A stretch of DNA of 64,000 nt from CAMCXT01 sp040403315 (GTDB lineage Bacteria > Bacteroidota > Bacteroidia > M30B66). The stretch spans positions 1 to 64,000 of the forward strand of contig JBBAKX010000001.1 in NCBI GenBank assembly GCA_040403315.1, read 5' to 3'. The translations under genes were made by a program, and so were the position numbers. Below the pieces are notes generated by a model. It did no database searches and had not been told where the DNA came from. It saw nothing but the letters and a program-made list of their open reading frames with translations. Below are positions 9,779-17,272 of the stretch, in pieces. Each line of letters begins with the position of its first letter. The stretch's first letter is position 1.

Positions 9779-11174
9779 TTACGCTGGAGATGTAAATTCC
9801 GTTGGGGAATTTTGAAGAATAATTCTTGTAATGGATTTTAGCCGTTTCTTTTCCTAAATGAATATCGGCGGCAGAAGCCAAATAATAAAGCACTGTTTCG
9901 TTGGTATTGTCTGCCTCCCAAAGCTTCTTTAAATATGTGAAGAGAAATTTCCCTAATTCATCATTAGGCGTTTCTTCAAATATTAACTTCAATTGAGCCA
10001 TTGATTTTATATTTCTGATTTCAGTTTCATCTAGCAAATCATCAATAACTCCGGCGCTTTTCAAATTGCAAAGCCAATATAAATTAGAAACAATCATATT
10101 TTTTGCAAAGGCATTAGTAGGGTAAATATCTGCCAGACGAAGTGCATTGTGAAGACCTTGCAAATAATCAGCGCGGAAATAATCATTTTTCACCATTTCA
10201 AAACGAGCCAAACGTTGGTATCTTTTGAATTCTACATCGTTAGATACAACGGTTGGTTTCACATAGCTGATAGAAGAGAGGATTTCACCTGCTGCCAACT
10301 GTCGTTTTTGACCTTCAGGATGGCTTTCAAACATTTCATCGTTTCCACTCAAAAGGGTGCGTTCTTCTTTCTTCGCAGATTTTTTAAGCAAGCGCTTCAC
10401 CTCTTTTGCAGAGATGATTGAGGTGTCGAGTTTGAAAACATCCGACTTGAAAAACTTTATCAAATCAATTTCAGTTGAATCCGAATTTTTACCAGTTACC
10501 AATTCTAATGCTTTGCTGTATTCGTAAGCATCAAATGGAGATGCAGCAATCAAATTCAAACCTGCTGCATCGGCCTCATATTCAGAATCTCTAGAATACT
10601 TCATACTCAAATACAAGGATGAATATGCTCTTCTTCCCGATTTGCTGTCTTCGATCGATGCCTTCACTTGTTTTAGAGAATGGCTTTTCTTAAAATGACT
10701 GATTTCGTGAGCGAGAACTCCTGCAAGTTGCGATTCATTCTGCATCAAACCAATCAATCCAATGTTTACGATTACTGTACCATCTACAGTACAAAAAGCG
10801 TTTGGAATAGATGATCTACTGAGTAGCACACGGTAGATTCCAGACTCAGGATTGTTTTCGGGATCGATTTTCTGGATGATGCTTTCCAAATACTCAGAAA
10901 TTTCATCGTTGATATAAAAATCTCCTGCGTTAATCATACTGGAGATGCGCAAAAGGGCATCTGCATAAACCTTGAATGCAACATCCTTCTCAAGAAATTC
11001 TTGATTCTTTACTAAGGCTTTCGACTTCTTTTCTATGTCAAAGTTGTACTTAGAAAGATCGGATGATTGAAATACCTTGAGCTGATCGTCAGACAGTTGT
11101 TGGGCTTCGACACTTAAAAAAGAAGTCAAAACAAAACTGCAAAACACAGTTAAATAAGTGAAATATTTTTTCAT
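9762..11174 (-). CDS. Secreted M48-family zinc metallopeptidase
   Basis: A 470-residue protein with a signal peptide (FTYLTVFCSFVLTSFLSVEA). The zinc site is H-E-I-S-H at residues 156-160 (LAGVLAHEISHFKKSH). The downstream Glu ligand is probably in DSEYEADAAGLNLI. This is the arrangement of periplasmic M48 peptidases such as BepA/LoiP, which act in outer-membrane protein quality control. The C-terminal half is helical, perhaps TPR-like, but no clear repeat consensus was checked. It is first in a three-gene overlapping cluster with a lipoprotein and a predicted barrel. About 190 bases separate its start from the divergent amidohydrolase gene. Confidence 0.88.
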   Translation of the reverse strand: MKKYFTYLTVFCSFVLTSFLSVEAQQLSDDQLKVFQSSDLSKYNFDIEKKSKALVKNQEFLEKDVAFKVYADALLRISSMINAGDFYINDEISEYLESIIQKIDPENNPESGIYRVLLSRSSIPNAFCTVDGTVIVNIGLIGLMQNESQLAGVLAHEISHFKKSHSLKQVKASIEDSKSGRRAYSSLYLSMKYSRDSEYEADAAGLNLIAASPFDAYEYSKALELVTGKNSDSTEIDLIKFFKSDVFKLDTSIISAKEVKRLLKKSAKKEERTLLSGNDEMFESHPEGQKRQLAAGEILSSISYVKPTVVSNDVEFKRYQRLARFEMVKNDYFRADYLQGLHNALRLADIYPTNAFAKNMIVSNLYWLCNLKSAGVIDDLLDETEIRNIKSMAQLKLIFEETPNDELGKFLFTYLKKLWEADNTNETVLYYLASAADIHLGKETAKIHYKNYSSKFPNGIYISSVNEKLQ

Positions 11175-11365
11175 AAGGAGATGGTGTAAAAATAGTAGCT
11201 TATTTCATCTAAGCAAGAAATTGTAAGAATTTTCCACCAAGTTAGGCTTACTGTTACTCATGCTAGTAAATCAGCATGCAATAAAAAATTGGTTAAATCG
11301 ATCTATAACACGTAAATCTGCATTCAACAACTTGTACAATTGTAGCGAATACCTATTTTTAGCGC

Positions 11366-14300
11366 ATGAAGTACATCGCACTTTGTTTCATTATTCTTTC
11401 GAATCTTTCGGCTTACGCACAAATAAAATCTCCTGTAAACGGCGTTCCAGACAATCGGCAAACAACCTATGCAATTACTGGAACTACAGTGCACAAAAGT
11501 GCTACAGAAGTTATTTCCAATGCCATTTTATTGGTTAAAAATGGAAAAATCATAGGGGTTGGACAAGGCCTCAAAATCCCGAACGATGCAGTTGTAGTTC
11601 ATTATCCATCAAAACATATTTATCCAGCTTTTATTGATGTTTCAACTAATTACGGACTTTCATCGAATAAAGAGAGCAGCCGTGGGGTGCAATTGATGGA
11701 AAGGCCTGATCCGGGAGCAATTTCTTGGAATATGGCGATCCATCCTGAATATCGAGCAATTGATGGATTTAGGCACAAAGCCTCAGATGCATTGGCATAT
11801 CGAAAAATGGGATTTTCGACTGTATGCAGCATTTACAAGGATGGCATTGTGCGTGGAAGTGGTTGTGTAGTAAGTTTGGCTGATAAACCTGAAGCTGAGC
11901 TAATTCTTAAAAATGATGGAATTACTGGACTTTCTTATCAAAAAGGGAATTCATCTCAAGAATATCCAAATTCTTTTGCAGGAAGTGTTGCACTTATGCG
12001 GCAATCAATTCTTGATGCAGATTGGTACAAAAAAAATAAAAGCAATAATTATTACAATGAATCCTACGAAGCGTGGAATAAAAGCAGAGATCTACCAGCA
12101 TTGTTCGAAACACTCCACTGGCAAGATGTATTAAAATCGATTGAAATCGCTGATGAATTTAAATTGAATTTACTTATTGAAGGAAATGGTGATGAATATT
12201 TAATTGCCGATGAAATTAAAAAATCAGGAGCAAAACTCTGCATTCCAATTAATTTCCCTAATGCATTAGATTTAAGCGACTCGGAAGTAGAAGAAAAAGT
12301 TCCACTTTCTACGTTGTTGCATTGGGAAGCTGCTCCAGCAAATCCAGCATATTTATTCAAAAAAGGAATTCCTTTCGCCATTTCTGCAGCAGGAATAACA
12401 GATGAAGAAAATCTGTTTACGCAATTAAGAAAAGCCCATGCTGCAGGTTTGCCGTCATCTGAAATTTTAAAAGCTTTAACATCTGTCCCTGCAGAAATTC
12501 TAGGCGTTTCAAACCGAACAGGAAGCATCAATGTAGATTATGACGCTTCATTTATTGTATGTTCCGACACTTTGTTGCATCCACAAAATCGCATACTTGA
12601 AAATTGGGCGAATGGGCAAAGACTTCAATTAGATGCCGCTTTATACCGAGATATTTCTGGAATTTATGAAGGAAATATTGGACAAGACAGTTTGAAAATA
12701 TCCATCAAAGGAAAATCGTCATCACCAGAATTAGAAGGGAAAATGGGAGATGCTAAATTCAAAGGAAAAATTTCAATTTCGGGATTCAATGTTCAAATCA
12801 AGGTAAACAAAAGTGAGTCTGAGATTATACAATTGCGGGGAATATTGAACAAAGACAAATCACTGAGCGGTTCAGGAGTCAAAGAAAACGGAAGTTTAGT
12901 GAATTGGGAAATTAAGCGAATCGGTGATCTTCCAGGCGACACATTAAAAGAAGAACAATTGCTCGTTTTACATGCCGATTCACTTAAATTACGTTTCCCA
13001 TTTACTGGATTTGGAAATTTTCAAAAGCCTGAAGAAGAAACATTAATCATCACCAATACTACGCTGTGGACCAATGAAAACGAAGGGATTCGTTCTGGAT
13101 CTTTACTAATCGAGAACGGGAAAATAACCTCATTGGGAAATGAAAGTGAATTAAGAAAAAGAATTTCCGATCAAAAAAAGCTGAAAATAATTGACGGGAC
13201 TGGAAAACATGTTACGCCAGGAATTATCGATGAACATTCGCACATCGCTTTAAGCAGAGGTGTAAATGAGGGTACGCAAAACAATACCGCTGAGGTGCGA
13301 ATGGGAGATGCTTTAGACGCTACCGACATCGACATTTATCGTCAACTTGCAGGTGGCGTTACAACAGCGCAATTGTTGCATGGTTCATCGAATCCAATTG
13401 GTGGTCAATCGGCAATAATTAAATTCAAATGGGGTGAATTTGGAAACGACTTATTGATTTCGAACGCGCCTAAGCACATCAAGTTTGCCTTGGGAGAAAA
13501 TGTTAAACAAAGCAATTGGGGGAACCAAAAAACTGTTCGATTTCCGCAAACAAGAATGGGCGTAGAGCAAGTTTTTTACGATTCATTCCAGCGCGCCAAA
13601 GAGTATAAAAAAGCAAAAGAATTGTGGAAGAGTTACAGTGAAAAAGAAAAGAAAAATAAAATTGAACCTGTCCGCGATTTAGAACTTGAGGCTATCTCTG
13701 AAATACTTGATGGACAGCGAAATATCACGTGTCATAGCTATGTTCAATCGGAGATAAATATGCTGATGCACGTAGCCGACAGTATGCAAATTAAAGTAAA
13801 CACTTTTACGCATATTCTAGAAGGATACAAGGTTGCCGATAAGCTAAAGGCGCACGGAGCGAGTGCTTCTACATTCTCAGATTGGTGGGCTTATAAATGG
13901 GAAGTAAATGATGCGATTCCCTACAACGGTGCCTTGTTAAACAAAATGGGCGTAGTGACAGGTTTTAATTCGGATGATGCAGAAATGGGCCGAAGATTAA
14001 ACCAAGAAGCAGCAAAAGCAATATTATATGGAGGTGTTACCGAAGAGGAAGCTCTAAAGTTTGTGACACTAAATCCAGCTAAAATGCTGAAAATAGATCA
14101 GCGAACAGGAAGTTTATTACCGGGTAAAGATGCTGATATAGTTATTTGGAGCGATAACCCATTGTCAGTTTATGCAAAAGTGGAACAAACATTTGTTGAG
14201 GGCAAACGGTATTTCGATTTGGAGCAGGACAAAGTATTACAAGAATTAAATCGAACCGATAGACTTCGAATTGTGCAAAAAATGCAGAAAGAAAAACTGA

Positions 14301-14386
14301 GCGGAAAGCCCTTAAAAAAACCAAAAATTGGAAATAAACATTATTACACCTGTGAAGATCTTTACCATGAATTTGAAACAGAATAA
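11366..14386 (+). CDS. Large secreted amidohydrolase with two tandem domains, the first apparently degenerate
   Basis: A 1006-residue protein with a signal peptide (ALCFIILSNLSAYAQ). Residues about 20-430 form one amidohydrolase-like half and about 560-980 a second. In the second half the metal motif is intact as H-S-H at 624/626 (VTPGIIDEHSHIALS), and the family-typical ending TGSLLPGKDADIVIW is present. In the first half the matching position reads YPAFIDVSTNYG, without the HxH. Such imidazolonepropionase/dihydroorotase-like enzymes hydrolyse cyclic amides or peptides; the substrate here is unknown. It is the first gene of a pair, with the second amidohydrolase starting four bases after its stop. 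Confidence 0.85.
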   Translation: MKYIALCFIILSNLSAYAQIKSPVNGVPDNRQTTYAITGTTVHKSATEVISNAILLVKNGKIIGVGQGLKIPNDAVVVHYPSKHIYPAFIDVSTNYGLSSNKESSRGVQLMERPDPGAISWNMAIHPEYRAIDGFRHKASDALAYRKMGFSTVCSIYKDGIVRGSGCVVSLADKPEAELILKNDGITGLSYQKGNSSQEYPNSFAGSVALMRQSILDADWYKKNKSNNYYNESYEAWNKSRDLPALFETLHWQDVLKSIEIADEFKLNLLIEGNGDEYLIADEIKKSGAKLCIPINFPNALDLSDSEVEEKVPLSTLLHWEAAPANPAYLFKKGIPFAISAAGITDEENLFTQLRKAHAAGLPSSEILKALTSVPAEILGVSNRTGSINVDYDASFIVCSDTLLHPQNRILENWANGQRLQLDAALYRDISGIYEGNIGQDSLKISIKGKSSSPELEGKMGDAKFKGKISISGFNVQIKVNKSESEIIQLRGILNKDKSLSGSGVKENGSLVNWEIKRIGDLPGDTLKEEQLLVLHADSLKLRFPFTGFGNFQKPEEETLIITNTTLWTNENEGIRSGSLLIENGKITSLGNESELRKRISDQKKLKIIDGTGKHVTPGIIDEHSHIALSRGVNEGTQNNTAEVRMGDALDATDIDIYRQLAGGVTTAQLLHGSSNPIGGQSAIIKFKWGEFGNDLLISNAPKHIKFALGENVKQSNWGNQKTVRFPQTRMGVEQVFYDSFQRAKEYKKAKELWKSYSEKEKKNKIEPVRDLELEAISEILDGQRNITCHSYVQSEINMLMHVADSMQIKVNTFTHILEGYKVADKLKAHGASASTFSDWWAYKWEVNDAIPYNGALLNKMGVVTGFNSDDAEMGRRLNQEAAKAILYGGVTEEEALKFVTLNPAKMLKIDQRTGSLLPGKDADIVIWSDNPLSVYAKVEQTFVEGKRYFDLEQDKVLQELNRTDRLRIVQKMQKEKLSGKPLKKPKIGNKHYYTCEDLYHEFETE

Positions 14387-14390
14387 ATTG

Positions 14391-15659
14391 ATGAAATTAA
14401 TTTCCATTTTCGTAGTTTTTTGCATTCAATTGATAGGGAATGCACAATCAACAAGCACATTGTTTACAAATGCAGTTATTCATTGTGGCAATGGTACCGT
14501 TTATCAAAATGGTGTTTTAGGTATTCGATCTGGCAAAATTGATTTGGTAGCTGATGGCAGCTTGATCAAAATTGATAAATCGGCTTATTCTGAAATTATT
14601 GATTTACAAAACCAGCATATTTATCCGGGTTTTATTGCGATGAATTCTTCTATTGGTTTGAGAGAAATTGACGCGGTGCGCGCTACCTTAGATTATGCAG
14701 AAACTGGCGATTTAAATCCACATGTTCGTGCCATGCCAGCCTTCAATACAGATTCGAAAATTATTCCCACTGTTCGATCTAATGGAGTGCTTACCGTTCA
14801 AGCGACACCGCAAAGAGGAACTATCTCTGGCGCTTCATCAGTTTTTCATCTTGATGGTTGGAATTGGGAAGATGCAATTGTAAAAGTAGATGATGGAATT
14901 CATCTTCATTGGCCAGAATATCCTCAAAAAAGACTAGATATCGATACAGTAAAATCAACGAAAACTATTCTCAAACAACAGGAAATTCTAGCATTCTTCG
15001 AAGAAGCAAAAGCATACAGCAACAACACGAATCCTTCAGAAAAAAATCTTCGTTTAGAAGCTATGCGCGGACTTTTCAATGGAAGCAAAGTGCTGTATTT
15101 GCATTGTAATGAAATGAAAGACATTGTTGACGCCGTTCAAATGACCGAGAAAACTGGTGTACAAAAAAGAGTTCTTATTGGAGCAATAGAAAGTTATAAA
15201 GTAGCAGGATTACTAAGAAAAGCAGATATCCCGGTAGTTCTTCCAAGAATACACCGGCTTCCAGACTATCAAGACCAAGCCACCGATTGGCCCTTTCGAC
15301 TTCCTGCAATACTCGCAGATTCAGGCATCAAAGTAATTTTAAGCTACGATGGTGAAATGGAAGCAATGGGAACAAGAAATCTCGGTTTTATTGCTGGAAC
15401 TGCCGCTGCATATGGCGCTCAAAAGGAAGATGCACTCAAAATGATAACTTTACATCCGGCTCAGGCACTCGGCATCGATCAATCCACAGGCAGTCTTGAA
15501 CTTTCGAAATCGGCAGATTTTTTCGTTTCTCGTGGAGATGCTCTTGACATGCGCACATCCGCAGTTACGGCAGCTTACATCGCAGGTGTTAAATTGGATT
15601 TAGATAATCATCAGAAATATTTGTATAATAAATTTCAGAATAAATACAATTTAAAATAA
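14391..15659 (+). CDS. Secreted amidohydrolase-fold protein lacking the usual metal motif
   Basis: The ATG at 14391 gives 422 residues and a well-placed signal peptide (LISIFVVFCIQLIGNAQS), four bases after the stop of the first amidohydrolase. An ATG at 14367 in the same frame is possible and would overlap it. The fold is recognisable from TLFTNAVIHCGNG, IYPGFIAMNSSIG and the ending TLHPAQALGIDQSTGSLELSKSADFFV (read as separate motifs). Where active relatives have HxH after PGFID, this one has AMNSS, so metal binding is doubtful. It probably works as a partner or pseudoenzyme with the upstream protein; this is inference. Confidence 0.8.
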   Translation: MKLISIFVVFCIQLIGNAQSTSTLFTNAVIHCGNGTVYQNGVLGIRSGKIDLVADGSLIKIDKSAYSEIIDLQNQHIYPGFIAMNSSIGLREIDAVRATLDYAETGDLNPHVRAMPAFNTDSKIIPTVRSNGVLTVQATPQRGTISGASSVFHLDGWNWEDAIVKVDDGIHLHWPEYPQKRLDIDTVKSTKTILKQQEILAFFEEAKAYSNNTNPSEKNLRLEAMRGLFNGSKVLYLHCNEMKDIVDAVQMTEKTGVQKRVLIGAIESYKVAGLLRKADIPVVLPRIHRLPDYQDQATDWPFRLPAILADSGIKVILSYDGEMEAMGTRNLGFIAGTAAAYGAQKEDALKMITLHPAQALGIDQSTGSLELSKSADFFVSRGDALDMRTSAVTAAYIAGVKLDLDNHQKYLYNKFQNKYNLK

Positions 15660-15721
15660 TCGTAATTACTTTGACATTCAAAGTCTAATTGAAGCTATTG
15701 AATTGTAGAAATTAACTGTTT

Positions 15722-15774
15722 AACACTAATGTTCAGGTTTTTAAATTGCCTAATATTTTTAAATTATTAGTGTT
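15722..15774. repeat. 9-bp inverted repeat in the spacer after the amidohydrolase genes
   Basis: AACACTAAT at 15722-15730 is repeated in inverse as ATTAGTGTT at 15766-15774, with a 35-base AT-rich loop. It lies in the 215-base spacer between the amidohydrolase pair and the coiled-coil gene. It might be a weak terminator or operator, but no T-run follows directly. The rest of this spacer is AT-rich with no ORF. Confidence 0.4.
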
Positions 15775-15874
15775 TGCAATAAAAATAATTTGATTTACAT
15801 TTTTGAAAATTCAGCCGATCAACTACTTGCAAATTTTCCTAATTTCGCAGTGTTAGAAAAATCTTCCCAATTCC

Positions 15875-16780
15875 ATGGAAACCAACAACCAACAATCAGG
15901 GAATAACAAAAAGACCGTGTATTTACTTGGTCTACTTTTGTTTTTATCTGTAGCCACAAATATTTACTTGTTTACTCGCACAACTGATGCCGAAGGAACT
16001 GTTGCTCTTAGAGATGCAGAAGTAGATTCCTTATCGGATGTAAAAAAGAGTATCGAAGATGATTACCAAGCAATGACTTTCGAACTTGATCAATTCAAGG
16101 GGAAAAACATTCAACTTGATAGTTTGCTTGAAAAGGCAAACACAGATATCGAAAAGCAAAAACGCAAAATTGATCAGCTTATCAAAGAAAACAAAGACAT
16201 TCCTTTGATCCGCCGTCAAATGGAAGAATTAAAAGCCATTCGTGATCAATACCGCATCCAAATTGAGCAACTCATTAAAGAAAATAAAGAACTAAGATTC
16301 GAAAATGTCAATCTAACTCAAACTGTTTCAGAGCTCAATCAAACTACCAAACAATTGAGCGAAAAGGTTGAATTGGCATCTGTTTTAAAAGCAGAGAATT
16401 TAACGGTGAAAACCCTCCGCGAAAAAGGCAAAGGAAAAATGGAGGTAACTGAAAAAGCAAAACGTGTGAGTAGGATCAGCACTGTATTTGTTGTTGCAGA
16501 AAATAAAGTTGCCAAACCAGGAAACAGAGACGTTGTGATGCGCATTATCAAACCAGATGGCTATGTGCTTACCGATGCGAACAATGGTTCAGGAAACTTT
16601 ACCAAAGAAGATGGCAGAAACACTGAATTTACTGCCAGAAAAACGCTCGAATACACCAACAATCGCGAAGAAATCGTATTCGATTGGGACCAAACAGATG
16701 AACTGAAAGCAGGTCTTTACATTTCGGAGGTTTACATGGATGGTAAAATCATGGGGACCTTCAAATTCAATTTGAAGTAA
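15875..16780 (+). CDS. Membrane-anchored coiled-coil protein, unknown function
   Basis: A 301-residue protein. A short polar N-terminus precedes one transmembrane helix (about residues 14-32, VYLLGLLLFLSVATNIYLF). It continues as a long heptad-rich coiled coil (about 45-190, rich in Lys, Glu, Leu and Asp, with repeated IEQLIKENKELR-like strings). The C-terminal domain is about 100 residues and beta-rich, with VVMRIIKPDGYVLT and GLYISEVYMDGK. This looks like an inner-membrane protein with a periplasmic coiled-coil arm. I do not recognise the family. The small gene that follows begins ten bases after its stop. Confidence 0.75.
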   Translation: METNNQQSGNNKKTVYLLGLLLFLSVATNIYLFTRTTDAEGTVALRDAEVDSLSDVKKSIEDDYQAMTFELDQFKGKNIQLDSLLEKANTDIEKQKRKIDQLIKENKDIPLIRRQMEELKAIRDQYRIQIEQLIKENKELRFENVNLTQTVSELNQTTKQLSEKVELASVLKAENLTVKTLREKGKGKMEVTEKAKRVSRISTVFVVAENKVAKPGNRDVVMRIIKPDGYVLTDANNGSGNFTKEDGRNTEFTARKTLEYTNNREEIVFDWDQTDELKAGLYISEVYMDGKIMGTFKFNLK

Positions 16781-16789
16781 ATCGCTTCA

Positions 16790-17173
16790 ATGAACGATTC
16801 GGGCCCTCAGTTGAGGCTTCCAGCGCTTAATGAGCCAGGCAATCTGGTTGATACCGAATTTCTTAGTCAGAAGGATTTACTTAGAAATCTTATTCTGCAA
16901 ATCAGGAAAGACTTCCAATCTGCTGGTATTCCTATCAAACTTTTACTCAACACAAGGTATTCGTTTGGAGAACTTGCTCAAATCATCTCCGATTCCTTCA
17001 TGCAAGCCGGAGCAACAGCCATGTTCAATCTACTTTACCGTGTGGATGTTTCAGAAAAACAGCTAAAGGATGGAATGCCAACTCCTGGAATAGATCCAAT
17101 ACTTGTAGCTGAACTCGTGATCAAAAGAGAACTACAAAAGGTTGTTCTAAAAAAGCAATATTCTCAAGGTTGA
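16790..17173 (+). CDS. Small hypothetical protein
   Basis: A 127-residue soluble protein with no signal peptide or membrane segment. Hydrophobic and charged residues alternate through predicted helices (DLLRNLILQIRKDFQSAG, ELAQIISDSFMQAG). No catalytic motif or known domain is recognised. It starts nine bases after the coiled-coil gene, so the two are probably co-transcribed. Coding potential is supported by codon use like that of its neighbours and by the absence of a better reading frame. Confidence 0.65.
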   Translation: MNDSGPQLRLPALNEPGNLVDTEFLSQKDLLRNLILQIRKDFQSAGIPIKLLLNTRYSFGELAQIISDSFMQAGATAMFNLLYRVDVSEKQLKDGMPTPGIDPILVAELVIKRELQKVVLKKQYSQG

Positions 17174-17244
17174 TTATTTTCGAAATTTCACATTCTTCAA
17201 CATCAAATCAGCAGATTCGGCAGTGACAGCAATCTGTTTTAACT

Positions 17245-17252
17245 TACTTTTG
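17245..17252 (+). promoter_or_regulatory. Candidate -7 box upstream of the E1 gene
   Basis: TACTTTTG matches the Bacteroidota -7 consensus TAnnTTTG and lies 20 bases before the ATG of the dehydrogenase. No clear -33 TTTG was found at the proper distance, so this is a candidate only. Confidence 0.45.
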
Positions 17253-17272
17253 CCTTCATTTTTAATCTTGGA

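Noticed and set aside
12064..12531. 155-residue minus-strand ORF within the large amidohydrolase
   Set aside because: The amidohydrolase frame carries conserved motifs through this region, and the antisense ORF has none.
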